64,000 nucleotides of DNA from Halorubrum persicum. GTDB lineage: Archaea; Halobacteriota; Halobacteria; Halobacteriales; Haloferacaceae. Below are positions 57,429 to 64,000 of the stretch, in pieces; the stretch's first letter is position 1, and each line of letters starts with the position of its first letter. The notes beneath the pieces were generated by a model. It had not been told where the DNA came from and ran no database searches. It saw nothing but the letters and a program-made list of their open reading frames with translations. The translations under genes and the position numbers were made by a program. The stretch spans positions 1 through 64,000 of the forward strand of contig NZ_NHOA01000113.1 of NCBI RefSeq assembly GCF_002727125.1, in the 5' to 3' direction.

Positions 57429-57689
57429 TCAACGGCAGTCGTCACAGATGTCGCCACGGGCGTACTCGTCGGTGAGACGTGCGTACTCGCCGCAGAACGG
57501 ACAGGGGCCGATGTTGACATCGTCGATCGCGCTGTTGATCGCACCGCACACTATCTGCATCCACTCGTTGCCCTTATCCGGACGAGAGTGGAGCACTTCG
57601 CGATCGTCTTCGGCGACGTCGTGGGCGAACTGGAGCGCGTCTTGGCGGAGCCGTTCTCGGTCGCCGACGGTGATGTGGAGTTTGGTCAT
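57429..57689 (-). CDS. Chimera: antitoxin N-terminus joined to a zinc ribbon
   Basis: An 86-residue protein. Its first 25 residues (MTKLHITVGDRERLRQDALQ and FAHDV) match the TumE partner at 15026, but the winged helix is replaced by DREVLHSRPDKGNEWMQIVC and a zinc ribbon, CPFCGEYARLTDEYARGDIC plus DDCR. It starts 30 nt after the TumE remnant, the same arrangement as at 15442/15470. It may be translated but cannot bind DNA with the missing winged helix. A functional fusion is possible; a decayed TA locus is more likely. Confidence 0.55.
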   Translation of the reverse strand: MTKLHITVGDRERLRQDALQFAHDVAEDDREVLHSRPDKGNEWMQIVCGAINSAIDDVNIGPCPFCGEYARLTDEYARGDICDDCR

Positions 57690-57719
57690 GGTCGGGGTAT
57701 TGATGTCGGTGGTGTTCGA

Positions 57720-57857
57720 TCAGTGCGGGCAGGGCGGATCGCCGTCGGCGGCGTCCCAGTATTCGTCCGTGCTCGCCCAGAACACGACAAGCCGGTCCTC
57801 CGTCTCGAGGAACTCGACATTGTAGAGATCACCGGCTGCGGTGTGGTGTTCGTGGCC
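57720..57857 (-). pseudogene. TumE-like toxin gene, 3' fragment
   Basis: The last 45 residues (GHEHHTAAGDLYNVEFLETE and RLVVFWASTDEYWDAADGD) match the toxin at 15470-15787 with few differences. The upstream part of the frame is unrelated, so the N-terminal 60 residues are lost. DNA similarity to the 15-kb locus extends from the chimera's start through this fragment. Confidence 0.8.
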
Positions 57858-58002
57858 CCTCGTGTCTGGGAGAGCGCGGGTGGCAACAGACTGTCGACGC
57901 GCAGGCGGTCCGTGGTGCTGCTCGGAGTGATCACAGACCGGCCACGGACGTACTACGACCACGACGAGCACGGAACCAACCGACATCGGGAAGCGAGATA
58001 GT

Positions 58003-58044
58003 TAACCAACAAACTTACTATCAAGTGCGCCAGTGTTGGTTAAT
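58003..58044. repeat. 42-bp palindrome with TTAACCAACA arms, copy 4
   Basis: TTAACCAACAA at 58003-58013 and TGTTGGTTAA at 58035-58044. It overlaps the end of a decayed frame on the minus strand and lies between the TumE remnant and the orphan origins. Confidence 0.8.
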
Positions 58045-58170
58045 ACTGAGACGCAACTCTTCGACGGCGCGGTCGTCGAGAGGGTCTGGTATCGGAAGGT
58101 CTTCGACGTTTGTCTCGGTCTCCTCTGCAGAGAACTCTAACTACTCAGCGAGGAACTCATGCAGGCGCAG
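58022..58170 (-). pseudogene. C-terminal remnant of an unknown gene
   Basis: The minus strand reads LRLHEFLAE, a TAG, then LEFSAEETETNVEDLPIPDP and LDDRAVEELRLSINQHWRT to a stop at 58022. The composition is acidic and haloarchaeal, unlike other frames here. I do not recognise the family, and the upstream part is not present. Confidence 0.35.
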
Positions 58171-58295
58171 CGTCGTCAGCCGAGCGCGATGTAGAGACCT
58201 CGAGATTGAGAATCACCGGCGGCACGGGGGAGGATGTCAATTGGTCGTTGAGAGTGCCGATCGGGGAACCACACTGGAGCTGAGGTGAGACGGAA

Positions 58296-58719
58296 CCCCC
58301 CCACACCACGTTTCCGCCGTAAGTTGGAACCCGCCGGGGAGGGGGGATCGGAGGATGTAGTAAATTGCCGCTATCTCAGACGAGATATTTGAGCCGGGAA
58401 TAGTAAAAAACCTACTTGTGCCGTAATTAGACGCTGTAACGTACGAATCGTTCGTATAACTGAATCAAAAAGAAATGCCGCTTTCCTCTCGACTTTACAC
58501 TCCGCCGCCCTACCCTACCGTAATCCATCTTCGGCATACTGAAGAGCCGAAGCGTCTTCGGCGATGAAGATGCGAAAGCAAGGTAGAGGTCGCCTATCGT
58601 GGTTTCGTCGTTTTTCCCGTGGCTTAGCGCGTGAGTCGGCATTTCCACGAGTATCAACGGCGATTTCGACCCCGCACCCCCTCTTTTCTGACTTACGGCG
58701 GAAACGTGGTGTGGGGGTG
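58296..58719. other. Orphan origin-like region A
   Basis: A repeat of about 29 bp with core CTTACGGCGGAAACGTGG and a G-run occurs inverted at 58296-58324 and 58691-58719, flanking about 365 bp that is AT-rich in places. The core is close to that of the Orc1-linked repeats at 28811 (TTTACAGCGGCAACGTGG), so a related initiator probably binds both. No orc gene is adjacent. Confidence 0.7.
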
Positions 58720-58840
58720 TCCACAAAAAATCGTTGTGTTACCACGGGGTTAGAACAAGTATGGTTGATATGGGCGGGAGTTGCTGGTCGTGGAGGCGGG
58801 TGGCTCTTTCGAGACTAACACATGAACATTTTAGACGGGA

Positions 58841-59103
58841 CCCCCCCGGGCCCCCCATGTCCGCATAATCTACAAAGATAGCAGGCAGCAGTGCCCCGGG
58901 CCACCGCGCCGATGGCCGTTTACGACGATCCGACAGTCCACGCCATAACGTCTCTATCGTTCGAAAAATCACTACACCGCGTCTAACTAACTGTTGATGA
59001 ACTGGAAAAATACCCCCTCCCCCTGTTTCTGTAGATTTATGCGGACAAGGGGGCCCGGGGAGTATTTAAATAACGGAGCGAGCGGACGATGCGGACAGGG
59101 GGG
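58841..59103. other. Orphan origin-like region B
   Basis: CCCCCCATGTCCGCATAATC plus TACA at 58851-58874 faces TGTAGATTTATGCGGACAAG plus GGGG at 59030-59053, with a third, partial copy (GATGCGGACAGGGGGG) at 59088-59103. This is a second, unrelated family of inverted G-tract repeats, about 120 bp from region A. The interior is AT-rich around 58940-59030. Confidence 0.65.
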
Positions 59104-59154
59104 TTTTGTAACCGGGTAGACAGTGATTGGCCTCCTCCTCCGCCTGAAGTGTAG

Positions 59155-59391
59155 GTGCCGACGACCGGGACGAGCCTACAGTCCGGCGACGGGCTCCCGT
59201 GTCACACCGCGCCGGGCCTCCTCGTCATGACGCTGCTCGATGTCGGTACCGGCGCGCTTCACGAACTGGCCGAGGACGCCGACAGCTACGAGCTTCGCCA
59301 CGATGACCACTGGCGAGCCATCGACGACAACTTCGAGGCGGTTCAGCAATCGACACTAGTAGCTGTTCCGCTATCCCACATTATCGTCTGA
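59155..59391 (+). pseudogene. Homologue of the 30.6-kb remnant next to the orphan origins
   Basis: A 78-residue frame from a GTG: TTGTSLQSGDGLPCHTAPGL, then LVMTLLDVGTGALHELAEDA, DSYELRHDDHWRAIDDNFEA. It matches the 30604-30890 remnant over LQ-x-GDGLPCH-x-APGLLVM and has a longer, acidic C-terminus. The N-terminal 60 or so residues seen in the other copy are absent here, so the gene seems cut by whatever placed the origin repeats beside it. The function is unknown. Confidence 0.5.
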
Positions 59392-59477
59392 ACCAGATCT
59401 GGCAGTTGGTCCAAACGTGCTTTGACGACACCCATTGGATGCTTATCGATGAATTCTGCACTCGCACAGAGAGTCGC

Positions 59478-60173
59478 TCAATTATGAGACAACGGAGTGA
59501 CGTACGATTCAATGAAATCAATGAGCTTGTCTTCTAGCTCTTCTCGATTGACGAAGTATCGGAATCGAAGACTGTACGCATCATCCATCTCATCGATGGA
59601 CGCACTGCTAAACGTCGGATTGTACGTATTCGTGTCATCACTACTCCGTTCGGCTTCAGAGAAGATACAGAACGTCTTCGGGTCACGTAGACGTGATTCG
59701 GGGTCTCGAAGTTGGAAGTACTCCGGAACTGCGCCTGCTTCAGCACCAGCCCCGGTCGTGAGACCAGCTTTCGTGAAGACGAACACGTTTCCCTCACTTG
59801 CGTTCGCGAACGCAACCGATTGGTCGATTACCGCCATTCCGGGTTCATCGAGGGCCTCACCCGCGACATTTTGTTTTGTCGGAATATCAACATCGCTCGC
59901 GATGAAGAGCGTTGCTTGTGTTTCGTTCGACACTTCCCGACAAATCGATCTGAGTGTCGATTGAATCTCGTCGGGAGCAACATCGTCGTCCTCGGGAGCG
60001 AGTGGATCAGGCGGTAGTGGATAGTCGTCGCCGTTGGGATAGAGATACGATGGATCTAGCAGGCGATATGGGCCCATCAGAAATACGAGTACATCGGAAT
60101 CATTTGCCCACGAGATGGATTCAATGATGACGTCTCGAACCGGTGTTCCTTCGTACGTCTCGAGATTAGACAT
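59478..60173 (-). CDS. DUF7509-like protein
   Basis: A 231-residue acidic protein: SDVLVFLMGPYRLLDPSYLY, LRSICREVSNETQATLFIAS, DVDIPTKQNVAGEALDEPGM, AFANASEGNVFVFTKAGLTT and GAGAEAGAVPEYF. The GPY, ASDVDIPT and F-V-F-T-K motifs resemble the haloarchaeal DUF7509 family, which looks like a nucleoside- or ligand-binding Rossmann-type fold, a group that often occurs in defence or stress loci. The start at 60173 is preferred over two upstream ATGs by a TATA-like TTGATATGA about 30 nt above it. It is divergent from the ArsR-type gene at 60275. The role is unknown. Confidence 0.6.
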   Translation of the reverse strand: MSNLETYEGTPVRDVIIESISWANDSDVLVFLMGPYRLLDPSYLYPNGDDYPLPPDPLAPEDDDVAPDEIQSTLRSICREVSNETQATLFIASDVDIPTKQNVAGEALDEPGMAVIDQSVAFANASEGNVFVFTKAGLTTGAGAEAGAVPEYFQLRDPESRLRDPKTFCIFSEAERSSDDTNTYNPTFSSASIDEMDDAYSLRFRYFVNREELEDKLIDFIESYVTPLSHN

Positions 60174-60274
60174 TGCGTTATCTTCGTCTCGAAGCCCTCC
60201 CATCATATCAATACTGTTTCTCAGATGTCTTAACAACGATTAAGTATATTAGTCTCGCCGCTCAACGAGTACGT

Positions 60275-60661
60275 ATGAGTGAACGTGAACGAGTGAGAGA
60301 TGAGCGAGAAGAGGCCGTTGAAGCCCGTCCAGAGGGATACGACCGAATCGAATCGGAACTGCTCAACAATTCTCTCGACCTCGAGCGTGAGGCGGAGCGA
60401 TTCAAGGCGATGGGCGAATCGACCAGATTCACGCTCCTGTATCTACTGGCTCAGGAGGGCCAGATCGGAAGTGGAGAGCTTGCAGACTTGCTTGATCGAC
60501 GCCAGAACGACCTGTACCACCACCTTAACACACTGGAAGATGCGGGTCTCGTCGGTAAATTCCGCGACGGACAGACGCGGGTTTACGAACTGTCGCCGCT
60601 CGCCGAGGCATTCGTTCCGCAGATATTCGAAGCCATCAGCGACCGCGCTGAAGCGGTATAG
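60275..60661 (+). CDS. ArsR-type winged-helix regulator
   Basis: A 128-residue protein. A charged N-terminal 45 residues precede the winged helix: REAERFKAMGESTRFTLLYL, GQIGSGELADLLDRRQNDLY then HHLNTLEDAGLVGKFRDGQT. This fits archaeal ArsR/HTH_20-type regulators. TTAAGTATATT at 60239-60249 is about 27 nt before the ATG, so the mRNA is likely leaderless. It shares the intergenic region with the DUF7509-like gene and probably controls both. Confidence 0.85.
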   Translation: MSERERVRDEREEAVEARPEGYDRIESELLNNSLDLEREAERFKAMGESTRFTLLYLLAQEGQIGSGELADLLDRRQNDLYHHLNTLEDAGLVGKFRDGQTRVYELSPLAEAFVPQIFEAISDRAEAV

Positions 60662-60744
60662 CAGGCTGTATCTTAACCGATCCACCGGTACCGACCATGG
60701 CAGTTAAACAACTGATAGACTCATCTATCTTTCTGCAAGGAGTG

Positions 60745-60957
60745 TTTTGTTGAATCCGATGACAGCGTCGGGATCACTGTTTGAATGCTTGTTCGAGATT
60801 GTAGACTGCGGCGGTCAACACGAGTTTTCGGAACTCGCGGTACCACGCGCGAGGACGGACAGCGGAACCGAACCGACGCTTGATGGCCGAAAAGGAGGTC
60901 TCGGCCATCCAGCGCTGCCGTATTGCCTGCTGTCCAACCGTGCGTTGTGCGCGTGAT
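60745..60957 (-). mobile_element. IS5-type element fragment (right end and transposase C-terminus)
   Basis: The end TTTTGTTGAATCCGATGACA is followed on the minus strand by the transposase tail: RWMAETSFSAIKRRFGSAVR and WYREFRKLVLTAAVYNLEQA. It matches the complete IS at 13691, and the rest of the gene is missing. Confidence 0.85.
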
Positions 60958-61052
60958 CGTACGCAGCGAATAAACACCGGTATTTTAAGGAATATTCTAG
61001 TCGAGAACGACTAAGTACGTGGTATCACAACTATCACCCAAGTCACCCCCAA

Positions 61053-61451
61053 ATGTCCGAAACTGATCGCCAGCCAACAGAGGAGGTTCGGCAGCCGGAA
61101 CCGCCGCTTCCCGAAGAGAGCGGGCTGACGCTTGAAGAGTATCTCGCTATGCAACAGGCGATCGGCCACCCGACCCGGTTCCGGATCCTCCGCACTCTCG
61201 TCGCCAACGACGAACTGAGTGCTGCCGATCTCAAGGCCGCGGTGGATGTCAAATCCCACAATTTCCACTACCATCTCAACGAACTGGTCGATGTCGGGCT
61301 CGTCGACAAGCGCCAGCGGCGAACCGCTGACAGCCAAGGTTTCTATACGTACTATCGGCCGACCGCAATAGGGCAGGGAATTCTCAAGCACGGTGTTGAG
61401 GAGCTGATGCGCCGTGAACGGGAATTTAACGACGCGTATGGATCAAAGTGA
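61053..61451 (+). CDS. ArsR-type winged-helix regulator
   Basis: A 132-residue protein: an N-terminal Pro/Glu-rich stretch, then YLAMQQAIGHPTRFRILRTL, LSAADLKAAVDVKSHNFHYH, LNELVDVGLVDKRQRRTADS and a helix end. It is the archaeal ArsR/HTH_20 plan, the same type as that at 60275 but not a close copy. It is a single gene between the IS5 fragment and the IS4-family element. Both neighbours are mobile DNA, so its regulated partner may have been lost. Confidence 0.88.
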   Translation: MSETDRQPTEEVRQPEPPLPEESGLTLEEYLAMQQAIGHPTRFRILRTLVANDELSAADLKAAVDVKSHNFHYHLNELVDVGLVDKRQRRTADSQGFYTYYRPTAIGQGILKHGVEELMRREREFNDAYGSK

Positions 61452-61580
61452 TGGTGACACCCACTACGTGGTTCAATCGAGTCAACGAGCTTGTCTTTAG
61501 CTGGATATAGGCGATGAACTACCCCAAACGATGATTTGTCCATACAGGGACGTATCGTCTTGACATCCTCCCCGCGCTGA

Positions 61581-62943
61581 ACAGTAGTTGCCGAACCTGA
61601 CTGAGGCTCTTGATGCTGGGCTGTGTTGGTCAACAGATGATCCAGACAGCTGAGGCGAAACAGGTTTGCCGTGCTGCGTCGACGGTGCTGTTCCCAGAGC
61701 TCGAATTCGGCGTGAAACCGTGTGGGAAGTACACGAGAGAGGATTTCCAAGAAATCCTCTCTCGGATTGCGTTTGATCAGGAGTTCGCAAATACGGATGG
61801 GAAAACGCTCCAGCTTGATCGTGACGAGCACGTCGATATCACCGCTACGGCGCGTAATTCGCTCGCTAAATCGCTGCTGTATCACTTGCGCAATCTCTCT
61901 ACAGACGCCATCACCGACCAGTTCGATGGCGTCCGAGATCGAGTGTTCGAAGTCCTCCGGTCTCAGCGCCGACTTCCCGCGTTCGTCGATGTTGCCATCG
62001 ATCTCCACGAGTGGCGCTTCTACGGATCTGCCGACACTGACCACGTCCTAACCACGTACCCAGATCTCGGAACGAACAAGGCGTTTTGCTTCGCAACATT
62101 GTGTATCGTCGCTCCTCGCACGCGATTTACGCTTGCGGTAGTCCCGATGGACGCGAACGGCTTTCGCGCCAAGCGCGAAGCCGTTCGTTCCTTGCTCGAG
62201 ACAGCCAAACAGTATGTCTCCATTCGATACGTCTACCTCGACCGTGGATTCTACCAAGTCCACGTCGTCGCAGAGTTAGAACAGCAGGATGTCGAGTATA
62301 TCGTGCGTGCGCGTCCGAGTAGTGGAATGAAAGACCGTCTCAGCGCCGGCGCTGAGACGGTTGCTGACGAGTACACGATGCAGCGAAAGCGCAAACCAAC
62401 AGCGTCGGTAGATGTCACAGTCTTCGCGGTTCCGCACCGCACAAGCGAAGACGAGCACGTCTGGTTCGTGACGAATTTAGATGTGGACTCATCGACAGCA
62501 AGAGCATACGCGGCGGCATTCCGCCGCCGCTGGGGGATCGAAACGTCATATCGACAGCTCGGCGATTTCCTCCCGAGAACGTCATCGCCGACGTTCTCGG
62601 TAAGACTGTTCTACTTTCTGTTCGCGGTGTCGTTGTACAATCTGTGGGTGTTAGCCAACGTGTTAGCTTCAGCTGAAACAGTTCCAGAGACACCGCAGAT
62701 ATCAACACGGATCTTCCGTAGGTTCGTTCTCTCAACAGACTACGGCTGAGTTCACACTCGACTCTGACCGGGATGACCGGTGAGTACGCCTTATTGCGGA
62801 GAAGCATCGCCCGGAAACGCCGCTAACGCGGCGTTCCCTCTCTCTCACTGAATCTGTCACAGCAAAAATCCGCTACGATCGTGAAATGTGCGAACCCAAC
62901 AGCTCGGTTAGTACGGAACGAGATTTGATTCGGCAACTACTGT
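61581..62943 (+). mobile_element. IS4-family insertion sequence inserted in an IS200/IS605-like hairpin
   Basis: The ends ACAGTAGTTGCCGAACC (left) and GATTCGGCAACTACTGT (right) are inverse with about one mismatch. The flanks, CATCCTCCCCGCGCTGA on the left and AAGCGCGAGGCTTTCTCCTC on the right, join into the hairpin that closes haloarchaeal IS200/IS605 elements. No target duplication is clear. Confidence 0.75.
61613..62749 (+). CDS. IS4-family DDE transposase
   Basis: About 378 residues. The triad sits in VAIDLHEWRFYG (Asp131 counted from the TTG at 61610), YVYLDRGFYQVHV (Asp211) and RRRWGIETSYRQLGDF (Glu311, within the Y-R-E-K-like IS4 signature). The insertion between the second Asp and the Glu is beta-rich, as in IS4-type enzymes. 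The frame is complete, so the element may be active. The exact haloarchaeal IS subgroup (for example ISH3-like) I cannot decide. The ATG at 61613 is the first good start inside the left inverted repeat. Confidence 0.85.
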   Translation: MLGCVGQQMIQTAEAKQVCRAASTVLFPELEFGVKPCGKYTREDFQEILSRIAFDQEFANTDGKTLQLDRDEHVDITATARNSLAKSLLYHLRNLSTDAITDQFDGVRDRVFEVLRSQRRLPAFVDVAIDLHEWRFYGSADTDHVLTTYPDLGTNKAFCFATLCIVAPRTRFTLAVVPMDANGFRAKREAVRSLLETAKQYVSIRYVYLDRGFYQVHVVAELEQQDVEYIVRARPSSGMKDRLSAGAETVADEYTMQRKRKPTASVDVTVFAVPHRTSEDEHVWFVTNLDVDSSTARAYAAAFRRRWGIETSYRQLGDFLPRTSSPTFSVRLFYFLFAVSLYNLWVLANVLASAETVPETPQISTRIFRRFVLSTDYG

Positions 62944-63035
62944 AAAGCGCGAGGCTTTCTCCTCCATTCTCCGTAACCATCCCAAGTCAGCGTGCGGTGC
63001 CGTGAGAATCGGTGATCTTCAGCGTGAGGGGAATG

Positions 63036-64000
63036 TCAAGTGGAAAGTTTGGACGGTGCCTGCTCGCTGGTGGATTGTCGTGACTCAGAGTGATAGAGCG
63101 CCTCGCCTGTTTCAGCATCGAATAAGTGGAGACGCGCGGGGTCGTAGGTGACTGACACCGTCTCGCCAGCAGTAACTTGGGTTCGTGGTTCTGCCTGAAT
63201 GTTACATGACGTGCTACCAATTGAACAGTGGAGGAGCAGACTGTCTCCAAGCGGTTCCCGTACGTTCACTTCCGCGTTGATAGTCGGTAACTGGCCATCC
63301 GTCTGTGCATCCGAGAGGTGAAGATCTTCGGGTCGGATACCAAGGATCGCACGCTGACCATCGATGACTTGTACGTCACCTACCCCATTCTGGTTCGACT
63401 TGAGCTGGTCGGTGCCGGAGGGGAGGGGAATCTCAAATGTTTCGTGGACAGCGCGTCCGTCTTGGATCTCAACGGGAATCATGTTCATCGCTGGATCGCC
63501 AATAAACTCTGCGACGAATCGATTCGCCGGGAAGTCGTACAGGACCTGTGGCTCGTCAACCTGCATGATTTGCCCATCATTCATGACGACGACTCGCTCC
63601 CCAAGCGTCATCGCTTCTGTCTGGTCGTGGGTGACGTAAACTGTCGTTGTCTCTAGCGTGGAGTGGAGCCGAGCCAGTTCCGCACGCATCTGGATCCGGA
63701 GTTTTGCATCAAGATTACTGAGCGGTTCGTCCATCAGGAACGCATCTGGGTCACGAACGATGGCGCGGCCGAGCGCCACGCGTTGCCGTTCACCACCGGA
63801 CATCGCATCGGGCTTTCGATCGAGAAGATCAGCGATATCAAGGGTATCGGCCGCCTCTGTTACGCGACGATCAATTTCTTCGTCGGTGAAATCACCGCTC
63901 GATTTCATTCCAAAGGTGATATTGCGTCGCCCGGTCATATGCGGGTACAACGCGTAGTTTTGGAACACCATCGCGACGTTCCGATCCTTTGGCTCGACGG
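63036..64000 (-). CDS. ABC transporter ATPase, MalK/UgpC type (start outside the window)
   Basis: About 320 residues are present; the frame is open to the right edge, so the P-loop lies beyond it. Visible are the Q-loop MVFQNYALYPHMTGRRN, signature MSGGERQRVALGRAI, Walker B AFLMDEPLSNLDAKL and switch His in VYVTHDQTEAMTLGERVVVM. The C-terminal regulatory domain follows (about residues 200-310), with AILGIRPEDLHLSD and VTAGETVSVTYDPARLHLFD. This is the CUT1-type ATPase that serves sugar or polyol uptake with two permeases and a binding protein. Their genes are expected to the right. Confidence 0.93.
   Translation of the reverse strand, partial: VEPKDRNVAMVFQNYALYPHMTGRRNITFGMKSSGDFTDEEIDRRVTEAADTLDIADLLDRKPDAMSGGERQRVALGRAIVRDPDAFLMDEPLSNLDAKLRIQMRAELARLHSTLETTTVYVTHDQTEAMTLGERVVVMNDGQIMQVDEPQVLYDFPANRFVAEFIGDPAMNMIPVEIQDGRAVHETFEIPLPSGTDQLKSNQNGVGDVQVIDGQRAILGIRPEDLHLSDAQTDGQLPTINAEVNVREPLGDSLLLHCSIGSTSCNIQAEPRTQVTAGETVSVTYDPARLHLFDAETGEALYHSESRQSTSEQAPSKLST

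Noticed and set aside
57291-58001. A 236-codon plus-strand frame
   Set aside because: It is antisense to the antitoxin chimera and the TumE remnant, which have clear homologues in the window.
1-64000. tRNA or rRNA genes
   Set aside because: I did not find any segment with a tRNA cloverleaf, a CCA-type end, or rRNA-like conservation; this was by eye, so a tRNA scan would be needed to exclude them.

Overview
The window is from a halophilic archaeon (class Halobacteria), most likely a megaplasmid, secondary replicon or plasmid-derived island. The proteins are acidic and Asp/Glu-rich, several genes start at or near a predicted transcription start with a TATA-like box about 25-30 nt upstream (leaderless style), and families typical of haloarchaea recur: type IV pilins, Orc1/Cdc6, winged-helix regulators, TumE-like toxins and haloarchaeal IS elements. 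Nothing identifies a genus.

Layout. 1-12.7 kb: the end of a BREX-type defence locus (PglX C-terminus, PglZ, a reversed PD-(D/E)XK nuclease gene, and a BrxHII/DrmD-like SNF2 helicase), split by about 3.7 kb holding a broken K+ channel, a YdjM-like membrane protein, a membrane metallopeptidase and a pilin. 12.9-16 kb: serine recombinase, complete IS5-type element, a TumE-like toxin/antitoxin pair with an unusual symmetric promoter-operator. 16.6-20 kb: pilin-like and membrane-protease genes. 20.2-28.5 kb: first ParA partition pair, a MATE/TetR efflux operon, antitoxin remnants and small hypothetical genes. 28.7-30.6 kb: Orc1/Cdc6 gene with a repeat-rich origin. 30.6-32.2 kb: a RecA-like/small-protein/PolB operon whose polymerase is cut down to about 100 residues. 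32.2-33.8 kb: a two-gene CBASS (CD-NTase plus Cap15-like effector). 34.3-38.2 kb: tyrosine recombinase, regulators and a wHTH/PIN-like pair. 38.3-40 kb: iterons and a second ParA partition pair. 40.1-41.3 kb: a MITE and a broken YdjM paralogue.

41.9-57.2 kb is the most unusual part: one 3,210-residue reading frame joining a HerA/TraG-like DNA-pumping ATPase, a PD-(D/E)XK-like domain, three tandem wHTH-like modules, a DnaG-type TOPRIM primase and a D5/P4-like C-terminus. It is followed directly by origin-like inverted G-tract repeats, a 1.1-kb C-rich non-coding tract and a set of small zinc-ribbon, membrane and coiled-coil genes. 57.4-59.1 kb holds a decayed TumE locus and two further origin-like inverted-repeat sets without an adjacent initiator gene. 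59.4-64 kb has a DUF7509-like gene with a divergent ArsR-type regulator, an IS5 fragment, an IS4-family element inserted in an IS200/IS605-like hairpin, and the start-truncated ATPase gene of a MalK/UgpC-type sugar ABC transporter.

Together these suggest a composite replicon built from several plasmids: up to four origin-like regions, two partition systems, two defence systems (BREX, CBASS), several TA or TA-derived loci and many broken genes. A 41-42-bp palindrome with TTAACCAACA arms occurs four times in unrelated contexts and is unexplained.
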